Positions 17,277-25,825 of a stretch of DNA of 44,154 bases are shown in pieces. The position numbers were made by a program, and so were the translations under genes. The stretch comes from an uncultured bacterium (GTDB lineage: Bacteria > Planctomycetota > UBA1135 > GCA-002686595). The stretch is taken from contig CALCXM010000072.1 in the NCBI GenBank assembly GCA_937905825.1, positions 1 through 44,154 of the forward strand, written 5' to 3'. Each line of letters starts with the position of its first letter. The stretch's first letter is position 1. A model generated the notes under the pieces. It was not told the DNA's origin. It searched no databases and saw only the letters and a program-made list of their open reading frames with translations.

Positions 17277-19115
17277 ATGAGTAGTTCCAGTTCCCACAAC
17301 AAGGCAGGCAAAACCACCCTGCGCACCAAGCTCCTTGCCTCCGTCATCTCACCGGTGGTGATTGGAATGGGACTCCTGCTCGTGTTCCTGATCGCGACTC
17401 TGAATCAGCAGGCGGTGGATCGGCTCGTGCAGCTACGACAGGCGGAAGAGAGCGCCGTTGCCGAGCGCTTGCAAGCTCGGGTCGAGCAAGCGATCGCCAT
17501 CACCGAAGCGGGAGTCGCCGCAGGCTTGGAGGATGCTGAAATCCTCGAGCGCGTGAAAGCCTTGGCCTATGGGTCGAGCTACATCTGGGTGCACTCATTC
17601 AACCCCAAGGGCAAGGGTGCGATTCAAATGGTCATGCATCCGACGGTTCCCGCCCTAGAAGGCACGGACGTCTCGGACTTCCGTGACAAGAGCCGTTTCA
17701 AGCAGATCGCCTTCGAAGGGGAGGTCTACGACAAGAACGCTGAAGAAGTGGCTCACATCGCAGAGACCAATCTCTTCGCGGACATGAACACGGTCTGCAA
17801 GAAGTCTGGGGAAGGCACGGTGCTTTACTACTGGCCAAAGCCCAAGCCAGGCGGTGGAACCACGGACGCTGGTTACGGCAAACTCTCCTACGTGAAGCTC
17901 TACGACACACGCAACTGGGTCTTTGGTTCTGGAGAGTACGTTGACTTCATCGATGCCAAGGTGGCCTTGCAGGCCCAGGTCGTCGAGGACCAAGCTCAGA
18001 GCTTCCTGGCCCTTGTGGTGGGCTCGATTGTCGCCATCTGCGCGGTCTTGGCCGCAGTGACCTTCCTGGCCGCGAGCCGGCTCGTTCGCCCGATCACCGC
18101 CGCCGCGACTATGCTGCGGGACATCGCCGAGGGCGACGGAGACTTGACCAAACGCCTGGTGGTGACCACCCGTGATGAGGTCGGTGACCTGGCGCATTGG
18201 TTCAACATTTTCGCTGACAAGATCCGCGCAGTGATTGTGCAAATTGCGGACAACGCGGGGACCCTCGCTGCATCAGCTAGCGAGCTCTCGAGCACCTCGG
18301 GCGAGATGGCGGGGGACGCGAACGAGATGAGCTCACAGGCCTCTTCGGTGGCCGCGGCTGCAGAGGAAATGGCCACCGGCATGCGCACCATCGCGCACTC
18401 GTCGGAGCAGATGTCTAGCAACGTGACCTCGGTCGCATCCGCTGTTGAAGAGATGACGGCGAGCATCGGCGGGATCGCCGAGAACGCCGAGCGCGCCGCC
18501 ACTGTCGCAGAAAACGCATCCGCCTTGGCGGAGACCAGCAATGCCAACGTGGGGACCCTGGGGATCGCCGCCGACGAGATTGGCCGCGTGATCGAGGTCA
18601 TTCAAGACATCGCGGAACAGACCAATCTATTGGCCCTGAACGCCACCATCGAAGCGGCCCGCGCTGGGGACGCTGGCAAGGGCTTTGCCGTGGTTGCAAC
18701 GGAAGTCAAGGAACTCGCCAAGCAAACCGCTGACGCAACCGAGGACATTCGTCGTCGCATCGAGGGCATCCAAAGCTCCACGGCAGATGCGGTGCAATCG
18801 ATCGGCGAAATTAGCGAGGTCATTCGCCAGGTGAATCAGGTCTCGCGCACCATCGCCTCGGCCGTGGAAGAACAGACCATCACAACCCGCGAGATCGCGA
18901 ACAACGTGGCCCAGACGGCCGATGCAGCTGAAATGGTGTTCAGCAATGTGAGCGAGTCCTCGGCAGCGACCGACGAGATCACACGCAGCATCACCGGTGT
19001 GGATCAAGTGGCGAAGAAAACGGCCAGCGGAGCGGCAGCGACGCAAGTAACCGGTCAAGAACTTCAGAAGCTCGCCGGTCAGCTCGAGTCCTTGGTCAGT
19101 CACTTCAAGGTCTAG
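17277..19115 (+). CDS. Methyl-accepting chemotaxis protein (Cache-HAMP-MCP signal)
   Basis: 612-residue transmembrane chemoreceptor. First helix about 17-42; periplasmic single-Cache (sCache_2-like) sensor about 43-240 with [27 protein letters not shown] and the closing [25 protein letters not shown] region (quoted in parts); second helix about 242-266; HAMP about 267-320; cytoplasmic signalling domain 330-612. The highly conserved hairpin tip is present ([35 protein letters not shown], around 445-480), so it should engage CheA/CheW. The ligand is unknown; small organic acids are typical for this sensor type. No C-terminal CheR-binding pentapeptide and no che genes nearby. The start at 17277 is preferred over 17121 because the added residues are unlike any receptor. 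Confidence 0.93.
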   Translation: MSSSSSHNKAGKTTLRTKLLASVISPVVIGMGLLLVFLIATLNQQAVDRLVQLRQAEESAVAERLQARVEQAIAITEAGVAAGLEDAEILERVKALAYGSSYIWVHSFNPKGKGAIQMVMHPTVPALEGTDVSDFRDKSRFKQIAFEGEVYDKNAEEVAHIAETNLFADMNTVCKKSGEGTVLYYWPKPKPGGGTTDAGYGKLSYVKLYDTRNWVFGSGEYVDFIDAKVALQAQVVEDQAQSFLALVVGSIVAICAVLAAVTFLAASRLVRPITAAATMLRDIAEGDGDLTKRLVVTTRDEVGDLAHWFNIFADKIRAVIVQIADNAGTLAASASELSSTSGEMAGDANEMSSQASSVAAAAEEMATGMRTIAHSSEQMSSNVTSVASAVEEMTASIGGIAENAERAATVAENASALAETSNANVGTLGIAADEIGRVIEVIQDIAEQTNLLALNATIEAARAGDAGKGFAVVATEVKELAKQTADATEDIRRRIEGIQSSTADAVQSIGEISEVIRQVNQVSRTIASAVEEQTITTREIANNVAQTADAAEMVFSNVSESSAATDEITRSITGVDQVAKKTASGAAATQVTGQELQKLAGQLESLVSHFKV

Positions 19116-19167
19116 CCCGAGGGAAGCGACAACCGAGGACCAAGCAATGGGTCGTCGGGATCCGGGG

Positions 19168-19602
19168 TCAGTCGTTCTCGAGCAAGGTCTTCAGTCGCTG
19201 AAGGTCCTCGGTGAAGCGCTGCTCGATCGCGCCTCGCACCATGCCCTTGACGATCTTGAGGGCAGTGCTGTGCAGTTCGATCTTGCTGCGCTGTTGCACT
19301 TGGGTGCGCTCACCTAAGTCGACCAGCAGCACTTCTGTCACGAGACTCAAGTCATTGTGAACGAGTTTCAGCAGCAGGCGTTGGTTGCGAACGTAGTCGA
19401 GCATCTCTCCCTGGAAGACTTGGCGCATGCCCGCTTCCACGTGAGTTTGGGTGAAGCGGGCGCCCTTGCCCCAGGGAGTGGACGGATCCATCTCGACTTC
19501 CACGAGGGAGCCCATCCAGGTGATCTGTGCCTTGGCGCTGTCGAAGGCCTGAAACGTTTCTGCCACAGGCCGTTCGACCATCATGCCGACTTCGATTTCC
19601 AT
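19168..19602 (-). CDS. SRPBCC / polyketide-cyclase-like protein
   Basis: 144-residue small protein. The N-terminal strand EVGMMVERPVAETFQAFDSA, the middle WMGSLVEVEMDPS..GKGARFTQTHV, and the long C-terminal helix (IVKGMVRGAIEQRFTEDLQRLKTLL, about 115-142) match the START/SRPBCC helix-grip fold that binds hydrophobic ligands. No catalytic residues can be assigned. It begins 20 nt after the stop of the SlyD-like gene and is probably co-transcribed with it. Convergent with the chemoreceptor gene, 52 bp apart. Confidence 0.72.
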   Translation of the reverse strand: MEIEVGMMVERPVAETFQAFDSAKAQITWMGSLVEVEMDPSTPWGKGARFTQTHVEAGMRQVFQGEMLDYVRNQRLLLKLVHNDLSLVTEVLLVDLGERTQVQQRSKIELHSTALKIVKGMVRGAIEQRFTEDLQRLKTLLEND

Positions 19603-19622
19603 GGGGAGTTGAACTGCCCAGA

Positions 19623-20108
19623 CTAGTGGGCGTGTCCGCCTTTTCCGTGAGAGTGCCCATGGGTCAGCTCCTCAGGGGAGGGCTCACGCACTTCGACGAT
19701 CTTGACTTGGAAGGTCAGCTCAATGCCGGCCAAAGGATGGTTGGCGTCGATGATCACCGCCTCGTCTTCGATGTGCACGATGGTCACCATGCGGTTGTTG
19801 CCCTGCTGATCTTGCACGGGGAATTGCAGGCCGAGTTCAAACTCCAGCTTGCCACCAAAGCTCTCCTTCGGGACGCGGTTGAGCAGCTGCTCGTGGCGCG
19901 GGCCGTAGCCCTTCTCCGGCGGAACGACAACCTTGAGCTCGTCTCCGACAGTCTTGCCGGTCAGGGCCTCTTCGAGGCCGGGGATGATGCCGCCCTTGCC
20001 GTGCAAGTAGGCCATGGGGCCACGGCCATCAGAGGTGTCGAGCACTTCGCCATCGGGATCGGTGAGGGTGTACTCCATTCCAACGACAAGATTGTCAGCG
20101 ATATTCAC
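19623..20108 (-). CDS. slyD: SlyD-like FKBP peptidyl-prolyl isomerase
   Basis: 161 residues. The N-terminus VADNLVVGMEYTLTDPDGEVLDTS-type segment, the GRGPMAYLHGKGGIIPGLEEALTGKTVGDE region (about 29-58) and GYGPRHE are the FKBP half. Residues about 70-125 form the insert-in-flap (IF) chaperone domain with a duplicated NHPLAG motif (about 123-128), diagnostic of SlyD. The tail HGHSHGKGGHAH is His-rich, as in metal-binding SlyD proteins that help nickel delivery. Starts with GTG at 20108, which gives the expected N-terminus. First of a two-gene unit with the SRPBCC protein. Confidence 0.9.
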   Translation of the reverse strand: MNIADNLVVGMEYTLTDPDGEVLDTSDGRGPMAYLHGKGGIIPGLEEALTGKTVGDELKVVVPPEKGYGPRHEQLLNRVPKESFGGKLEFELGLQFPVQDQQGNNRMVTIVHIEDEAVIIDANHPLAGIELTFQVKIVEVREPSPEELTHGHSHGKGGHAH

Positions 20109-20254
20109 GGGAAGCCTGGGGCAAGGGGAGGGGCGAATTTGAGCGGCGGATCCTACTCGATCCTCGGCGCAGGGGCCACCTGCCCCTCAACGAGCGCCAG
20201 GGATTGGCTCGCCAGCGGGGGAGATCCAGGGGCCCGAGTGGTAATGTCTGCCCC

Positions 20255-22039
20255 ATGTCCGATCCCAGCTTTATCGACTCGATCCGCCGACTGCTCACTT
20301 TCGCCCGCCAACACCGGCCCCGCATGTGGATGGCGGCGACCTGTTCGGTCCTGAACAAGCTGTTTGATTTGGCGCCGCCGGTCTTGATCGGGATGGCACT
20401 GGATGTGGTGATCAACGCCGAGCATTCCATGCTCGCGAGCTGGGGGATCGAAGACACTCACTCCCAGTTGTACGTGCTGGCCGGGTTGACGCTCTTCATC
20501 TGGGTATCGGAGTCCGTCTTTGAATACGCCTACAACCTGCTTTGGCGCAACCTGGCCCAGTCCGTTGAGCACGATTTACGGCTAGCTGCTTACCAACATG
20601 TTCAGGGCCTCGAAGTGTCCTTCTTTGAAGACGCGAGCACGGGGGGCCTGATGTCCGTGCTCAACGACGATGTCAATCAGCTCGAGCGCTTCCTCGACAC
20701 CGGGGTGAACGATCTCCTGCAGGTGACGACGACGGTCTTGACGATCGGCACCTATTTCTTTGTCATCGAGCCCAGCATCGCTTGGATGGCAATGGCTCCC
20801 ATGCCATTCATTCTTTGGGGATCCCTTCGCTTTCAAGTCAAGTTGGCGCCGCGCTACGCTGGAGTGCGCGAAGCCGTCGAGGGCTTGAACACCGACCTCG
20901 CTGGCAACTTGGGGGGCATTTCAACGATCAAAAGCTTCACCGCCGAAGAGCGGGAAGTGACGCGCATCCGCAAGTCGAGTGATCAGTATCGTTTGGCCAA
21001 CAAGCACGCGATCGCGCTCTCCTCGGCCTTCTCCCCGCTCATCCGCATGGTGATTGTGGTGGGCTTCACAGCGATGATGGTCAAGGGCGGGATGATGGTT
21101 TTGGCTGGGGAGTTGGGAGCTCCCGAGTACACCGTGATGACCTTCTTGACCCAGCGCTTGCTCTGGCCACTGACGCGTTTGGGCGCGACCTTTGATCTTT
21201 TTCAACGGGCCATGGCCTCCATCCGGCGCATCTTCCATTTGCTCGATACCTCGGCGGCCATGCAGAACGGCAAGACCCGTTTGGCCTTGGCCGATGTGCG
21301 CGGCGAAATGCGTGTGGAGCAAGTGGACTTCAGCTACGGCGCAGGCATCGAGCTCTACAAAGGCCTCAGCCTGCAGCTTGAGGAAGGCAAGGAAACAGCG
21401 ATCGTAGGCGCCACGGGTTCCGGCAAGAGCACGTTGTTGAAACTGCTCATGCGCTTCTACGACGTGACCGGCGGTCGCGTTTCCCTCGATGGCCACGACT
21501 TGCGCGATTTGGATCTTGGCGACCTGCGACGGGCCATTGGCCTCGTTAGTCAAGACGTGTTCCTGTTCCACGGCAGCGTGCTCGAGAACATCGCTTATGG
21601 GGATCCTTCTGCAAGCATGGAACAAGTCCAAGCTGCCGCACGCATCGCGGAGGCGGACGAGTTCATTCAAGCTCTGCCTGCGGGCTACGCGACGATCGTG
21701 GGGGAGCGCGGGCAGAAGCTTTCCGGTGGCCAGCGGCAACGGATTTCCTTGGCGCGAGCGGTGCTCAAGGACCCGCCGATTTTCATTCTCGATGAGGCCA
21801 CTTCGAGCGTCGACAACGAAACCGAGGCCGCCATTCAACGCTCCTTGGCACGCATCACCGAAGGGCGCACGACCATTGTCGTGGCTCACCGCTTGTCCAC
21901 CGTGCGTCATTCCTCACGGATCTACTTGCTCGACAAAGGCGAAGTGCGCGAGTGCGGGACCCACGACGAGCTTGTGGCCAAAGAGGGTCCGTACGCCGCC
22001 CTTTGGCGCGTGCAAACCGGGGAAGCGATCCAGGCTTGA
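20255..22039 (+). CDS. ABC exporter half-transporter, canonical (likely homodimer)
   Basis: 594 residues: six-helix exporter domain (about 20-320) and nucleotide-binding domain with Walker A GATGSGKST (385-393), signature LSGGQ (489-493), Walker B FILDE with catalytic Glu 514, and switch His 545. All key residues are canonical, so a homodimer with two active sites is expected, unlike the exporter pair at 12.7-16.5 kb. MsbA/lipid A or multidrug family; the substrate is unknown. The ATG at 20255 (MSDPSFIDSIRRLLTF) is preferred over 20204. Divergent from the SlyD gene and followed by a hairpin. Confidence 0.9.
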   Translation: MSDPSFIDSIRRLLTFARQHRPRMWMAATCSVLNKLFDLAPPVLIGMALDVVINAEHSMLASWGIEDTHSQLYVLAGLTLFIWVSESVFEYAYNLLWRNLAQSVEHDLRLAAYQHVQGLEVSFFEDASTGGLMSVLNDDVNQLERFLDTGVNDLLQVTTTVLTIGTYFFVIEPSIAWMAMAPMPFILWGSLRFQVKLAPRYAGVREAVEGLNTDLAGNLGGISTIKSFTAEEREVTRIRKSSDQYRLANKHAIALSSAFSPLIRMVIVVGFTAMMVKGGMMVLAGELGAPEYTVMTFLTQRLLWPLTRLGATFDLFQRAMASIRRIFHLLDTSAAMQNGKTRLALADVRGEMRVEQVDFSYGAGIELYKGLSLQLEEGKETAIVGATGSGKSTLLKLLMRFYDVTGGRVSLDGHDLRDLDLGDLRRAIGLVSQDVFLFHGSVLENIAYGDPSASMEQVQAAARIAEADEFIQALPAGYATIVGERGQKLSGGQRQRISLARAVLKDPPIFILDEATSSVDNETEAAIQRSLARITEGRTTIVVAHRLSTVRHSSRIYLLDKGEVRECGTHDELVAKEGPYAALWRVQTGEAIQA

Positions 22040-22113
22040 GAAGTCTCTGAAGGGGGTCACTGCCTGGCGCTGCGGCCCTCAGGAAAGAGGGATCCGCCAT
22101 TCGCAAAACAGGC

Positions 22114-22144
22114 GGACCAACCCCAGCACGAATGGGGTTGGTCC
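22114..22144 (+). terminator. Hairpin terminator after the third ABC exporter
   Basis: Perfect 12-bp stem (22114-22125 with 22133-22144), 7-nt loop, 75 nt past the stop codon and before the convergent orphan gene. Only a short TT follows on the plus strand. Confidence 0.65.
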
Positions 22145-22231
22145 TTGGGAGGGAAAGGTGCCGGTGATGAACGCTGTTCAGACTCCGACGTCGAGGGGAG
22201 GGCTCGCTGGCCATGTTCAAGAACAGGCGGG

Positions 22232-22810
22232 CTACGCGACCTCAGGCAAATTCCAGGTCTCGCCGTGACTCGCGGCGTTGCTGGGCTCGATGAAAACCCA
22301 TCCCTGGGCGGTGGCGGCGTGGAAGTAGAGGAACAGGGTCAGCTCTCGGGCCTCCGGGCCCAAGCCGATCGTGATGTCCACAAAGTGATAGAGCTCGCCC
22401 CGTTGCACCCCCCTGTCGTAGACGCGTTCCAGGTCGGCCAGGGGCGTTCCATAGCAATAGGATTGGAAGAAGTTCTCGCCAGCCATTTGTGCGCAACGAG
22501 GCTCCTCCGAGTACCCAGCCCCGGAAACCCGATGCACGACGCATCCGTGGATGTCGAGGCGCGTGGCCCCCACGGGAAGGTTGGAAAGGTCGGTGGTCAC
22601 CAGGTTCGCTACGGGGCGTTCGCGCCGAGCTGGTTCCTGGTTGTTGTGGAGGGAGGTTCGCATCAATAGTTGGATAGTGTTGATTTCAGGGTCGGATAGA
22701 ACACTTGCATTCTCGGAGTGAGAGGACCCCGAGTTAGGGTTTTGCTCCAAAAACAGACTTCCTAGAAAACCAAGTTCTGACAAGGGGGTAGGGTGCTTTT
22801 TGGTGGGCAT
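22232..22810 (-). CDS. Hypothetical protein, 192 residues
   Basis: Not recognised. No signal peptide or membrane helix. Residues 1-75 look disordered (Ser/Asn/Glu-rich). Residues 76-192 look folded, with GATRLDIHGCVVHRV and strands TLFLYFHAATAQGWVFIEPS. The start is supported by AGGAG five nt before the ATG, unusual for this window. The base composition is less GC-rich than its neighbours and the upstream region is AT-rich, which could mean transfer, but this is weak. Monocistronic and convergent with the ABC exporter. Confidence 0.65.
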   Translation of the reverse strand: MPTKKHPTPLSELGFLGSLFLEQNPNSGSSHSENASVLSDPEINTIQLLMRTSLHNNQEPARRERPVANLVTTDLSNLPVGATRLDIHGCVVHRVSGAGYSEEPRCAQMAGENFFQSYCYGTPLADLERVYDRGVQRGELYHFVDITIGLGPEARELTLFLYFHAATAQGWVFIEPSNAASHGETWNLPEVA

Positions 22811-22857
22811 GGGGCTCCTGCTGGAGCTCTAAGAGGCCTCCCTAAGTCGAAAAAGGC

Positions 22858-22872
22858 TCGAGATATTCTCGA
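22858..22872. promoter_or_regulatory. Palindrome TCGAGA-TAT-TCTCGA upstream of the orphan gene
   Basis: Perfect 6-bp arms with a 3-nt AT centre, in an AT-rich divergent intergenic region about 50 bp upstream of the 192-residue protein start. The form suits a dimeric repressor operator; the regulator is unknown. Confidence 0.4.
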
Positions 22873-23022
22873 AAGCAACTAAGACATAGGAACTTTTTAC
22901 TATTCTTCCGCCGTCCAATCCCGGGGGACCTCGCAACGGAGCCCGGTCGCCCCAAGCGTGCTGTGGGCAAAATCCCCACTCGTCAACCAAAGCAACTCCT
23001 TGGCCTCGGCCAAATAGGTCAA

Positions 23023-23835
23023 ATGAAACCTACCCGTCATAGCCGTAGAAACACGGCTGTTCTGTCCTTCCTCCTGCTGTTCGGTGGCTCAACCGCCATT
23101 GCTGCATCGGCGAACTCGACGACTTCTCGCAGTCAAGAGGCCAACCTGCAGCGGATCCAACAAGCTCGACAGGCTCATCAAGCACAACAGGCAAGCCAAG
23201 CTCAGCAGGCTCAGCAGGCCCAGCGGATCCAGCAGGCGCGCCAGGCTCAACAGGCTCAACAGGCTCAACGGGCCCAGCGGGCGCGTGCTCAGCAAGCGAC
23301 GAAGCTCGCCCAGCGGCGTGCCGCCGAGCGCCAGCGACTGGGGGCCCAGCAGCAGCGCCTGCAAGCTGCCCGCCATCAGCAGCTCAAGAATCAGCAGACC
23401 TCGTCCGCCCCGAAGACGAATCGCGAGCGGGCCCTGGCCGCCGAACGTCAGCGCTCCGCACGGATCGCCGCGGATCGCACGGAGCATCTGCGCGCCACCC
23501 AACGCCGCATCTCGAACGCCCGTGTGGGCGCCAAGCGCTCGCAGATCGAGAGCGAACTTGCCACGGTGGCCCGCACTCAGGCAGCCCGTGCCCAGGCCAA
23601 GGCCAAGCAGGCGGAGCGCGTCCGGGTTGCCCGGGACCTGCAAGCCCACGAGTACCGCGCCCTGAAGAAGCGCCTCTCGGCTGCCCAGGCCCAACACCGC
23701 TCGACGGTCCGACGCCTCGAGTTGCTGGTGGGCGGCAATTCAGAGGTCGCCGCGCGCGCCGCTCGTGTGCTTGAGAGCCGCAGCCGCTACCTTTCCGAGT
23801 TGACCGGGGCTGCCCGGGCGTCCCTGATCGAGTAG
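23023..23835 (+). CDS. Secreted Gln/Ala/Arg-rich coiled-coil protein
   Basis: 270 residues, not a known family. Signal peptide about 1-29 (basic RHSRRN then AVLSFLLLFGGSTAI). Residues 35-125 are made mostly of QA, QAQ and RAQ units, encoded by imperfect 9-nt direct repeats (CAGGCTCAA type, about 23194-23280). The middle is Arg/Ala/Glu-rich and helical. The C-terminal 65 residues (AAQAQHRSTVRRLELL...LSELTGAARASLIE) look like a helical hairpin resembling the end of the next protein. Predicted as a long extracytoplasmic helix; structural, nucleic-acid- or cell-wall-binding roles are all possible. The ATG at 23023 gives the signal peptide. The first of three neighbouring exported proteins. Confidence 0.75.
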   Translation: MKPTRHSRRNTAVLSFLLLFGGSTAIAASANSTTSRSQEANLQRIQQARQAHQAQQASQAQQAQQAQRIQQARQAQQAQQAQRAQRARAQQATKLAQRRAAERQRLGAQQQRLQAARHQQLKNQQTSSAPKTNRERALAAERQRSARIAADRTEHLRATQRRISNARVGAKRSQIESELATVARTQAARAQAKAKQAERVRVARDLQAHEYRALKKRLSAAQAQHRSTVRRLELLVGGNSEVAARAARVLESRSRYLSELTGAARASLIE

Positions 23836-23897
23836 TTCCTCCGTTGGGGACCCGGACCGGGCGGTTTCCGCTTGGTTCCTTGCCCCAAATCTCCACA

Positions 23898-23932
23898 GAC
23901 GGGAGCCGGTTTCATTCGAGCCGGCTCCCGTC
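23898..23932 (+). terminator. Terminator between the two helical secreted protein genes
   Basis: Perfect 12-bp GC-rich stem (23898-23909 with 23921-23932), 11-nt loop, followed by TTA. It begins 63 nt after the stop codon of the first gene, so the second gene probably has its own promoter in 23933-24126. Confidence 0.7.
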
Positions 23933-24126
23933 TTACGATGAATCGGCTGCCGTTGCCGGGCTTCCGGATAGGGCGGCTGCACCCGATCCAAGGGTCCTCG
24001 AGAGCTCGCGCGGCAACGGAACGGAAAAATTCCCTGAGAAAGCGTTGGGAACCCTCCGATCCAAGAGCTGTTAGAGTGCCACTCTGGCCCCGGCCGTTCT
24101 CCCCCGGATACAACGCTGTGATCACC

Positions 24127-25263
24127 ATGAACGCGAATCAAGTCTTTCAGCCCCTTTCGATGCTCTCCCGAAGCCTAGTGACCCTTGGAGCGCTCTTGCT
24201 GCTGGTCGCCCCCGGGCAGGCCTCCTCCAACGGGGAGCTTGCGGGTTCCCCGACACAAGAGGGTTCCCGCGGGCGCAATCAAGAGACACCCCGTTCCAAG
24301 TCCGCGCCAAAGCAGAATCCAGCGCCCCGTCAGGGAAAGCAGGGTGGCGCTGGCCGCGGCCAAGCGGGCGAGCGTGGCACGCCGGCCAAGGGCCAGCGCG
24401 GGCAGAACGAGCGCCAGCAACCGCAACGGGAACAGGGCCAACGGGAGCAGGCGGATGGAGCCAACGCTGACGCTCGGCGCGCCGCGAACGCTCGGGCTCA
24501 GGCTCAGAAAGAGCGAGCCGAACGAGCCCGGGCTGAACAGGGCCAAGGCCAGAACGATGCTCAGCGCGCAGCCAACGCGCGGGAACAGGCCGAGCAAAAT
24601 CAAGCGCGGGAGCAGGGCCGCAAGGTCCCGATGCAGACCCGAGCCGAGAACGCCCGCCGCCAGAAACTCGAAGCGGATCAGGCCCAAGCCACTCGCGTGC
24701 AGAACGCCCGCGAGCAAGCAGCCGCCAATGGCACGGAGCTGGTCCCGGACGAAACGGACAACTCCGAACGGGCCCAGGCCGCTCGCGCGCAGAGCGAGGC
24801 CAAGCGCATCGAGAACGCTCGCGAAAAGGCGAACGGAGCTTCGCAGTTGGCCCCCAACGAAGCCGAGGCCGACCGCGTCGCCAACGCACGTCGCCAGCGC
24901 GCAGAACGCATCGGGAGCCAAACCCGTCAGATGACGCCGGCTCAAAAAGCCACGCGCATCGCCAACGCTCGCCGCCAGTTCGCGGCTTTGACTCCGGAGC
25001 AGGACGCAGCCACCCGTCGCTTCTTGGCGGCTCAGCACGTCCACAACGATCGCATGGCTCGCATGCAACGCATCGAAGACTTGCTCGAGCGCAAGGGGGA
25101 CCGAGCCAATTTGGCAAGGTTGCGCGCCCTACGTGCCAAGCAAGTCGCTCTCAATGAGCGTGACCACGATGCACTCGGGACAATCCTGGGTCCGGATCAA
25201 ATGCGCGCGGCCGAGGACACGGCGGAGATCGGGACACGCACAGCCCGCGGCGAGTCCAACTAG
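24127..25263 (+). CDS. Secreted NAR-repeat helical protein
   Basis: 378 residues, not recognised. Signal peptide 1-32 (LVTLGALLLLVAPGQA). Residues 33-115 are Gly/Gln/Arg-rich and probably disordered. Residues about 115-300 carry a recurrent hexamer R-[AVI]-x-N-A-R, seen seven times (RAANAR twice, RAENAR, RVQNAR, RIENAR, RVANAR, RIANAR), separated by variable Ala/Gln/Glu-rich helical spacers. The C-terminus (FLAAQHVHNDRMARMQRIEDLLERKG...) resembles that of the preceding protein. Highly charged, with no cysteines. Probably a long exported helix. A compact palindrome AGAGTGCCACTCT (24073-24085) lies before the start. The start ATG at 24127 is fixed by the signal peptide. Confidence 0.75.
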   Translation: MNANQVFQPLSMLSRSLVTLGALLLLVAPGQASSNGELAGSPTQEGSRGRNQETPRSKSAPKQNPAPRQGKQGGAGRGQAGERGTPAKGQRGQNERQQPQREQGQREQADGANADARRAANARAQAQKERAERARAEQGQGQNDAQRAANAREQAEQNQAREQGRKVPMQTRAENARRQKLEADQAQATRVQNAREQAAANGTELVPDETDNSERAQAARAQSEAKRIENAREKANGASQLAPNEAEADRVANARRQRAERIGSQTRQMTPAQKATRIANARRQFAALTPEQDAATRRFLAAQHVHNDRMARMQRIEDLLERKGDRANLARLRALRAKQVALNERDHDALGTILGPDQMRAAEDTAEIGTRTARGESN

Positions 25264-25274
25264 CAGCGCAACTG

Positions 25275-25559
25275 ATGAAGAACTCTTCTGTCATGGGAAT
25301 TCACCCGCCGGCCCCCGTGCTGCGGGTCCTCTTGCTGCTCGGCGTCAGCCTGCTTGCCGCTTGCCCGAGCGAGCCTCAACCGGACCAGGGCCCGGAGTCG
25401 ATCACGGGACTTCAGCCACGGTCAAGGTCCGGTTCGGCCATGGATAGCGTGGATGTGGTGAGTCCCGAAGAAGCCCTGGATCGTGCGGACCAAACGATCA
25501 ACGAGTCCAACGTCATCGATGAGTTGAACTCGTTGGAAGGCGAGCTCGGGGACAACTAG
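25275..25559 (+). CDS. Small predicted lipoprotein
   Basis: 94 residues. Hydrophobic segment 14-29 ends in a lipobox LLAAC with Cys 30 as the acylation site. The mature part (PSEPQPDQGPES...) is acidic and soluble, with a C-terminal helix EALDRADQTINESNVIDELNSLEGEL. It starts 12 nt after the NAR-repeat gene and is likely co-transcribed with it. Function unknown; it may anchor or partner the helical secreted protein. Confidence 0.65.
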   Translation: MKNSSVMGIHPPAPVLRVLLLLGVSLLAACPSEPQPDQGPESITGLQPRSRSGSAMDSVDVVSPEEALDRADQTINESNVIDELNSLEGELGDN

Positions 25560-25598
25560 CCTGGCAATCGGCGCCGAGAGCGTTCCAGCAGAAGCTGC

Positions 25599-25814
25599 TC
25601 AGTAATGAGGCGGTCTTTCGTCTAGGGGGTCGGCCATGTCTGGCTGGCCGCCGTCCTGCTTGCTGCTGATGCGCTCTTCCAGCTCCTTTAGACGCCGTTC
25701 GATCCGCTCGATTCCTTTGTTCTGCCCGAGCAGCACCTCATTGAGGTCCTCCACGGTGCGCTCGAGAAAGCCGAGCTTCATCTCGAGGTCGATGATCTTG
25801 TTTTGGGCGTCCAT
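25599..25814 (-). CDS. slyX: SlyX family protein
   Basis: 71 residues. The N-terminal 50 are a single heptad-rich helix (IIDLEMKLGFLERTVEDLNEVL...IERIERRLKELEERI) and the tail ends DPLDERPPHY, the conserved C-terminal signature of SlyX proteins. The molecular role is unknown in the family. It starts 11 nt after the formate-tetrahydrofolate ligase stop codon and is probably co-transcribed with it. The longer overlapping frame in this region is not coding beyond this ORF. Confidence 0.85.
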   Translation of the reverse strand: MDAQNKIIDLEMKLGFLERTVEDLNEVLLGQNKGIERIERRLKELEERISSKQDGGQPDMADPLDERPPHY

Positions 25815-25825
25815 AGTGAGTTGGG

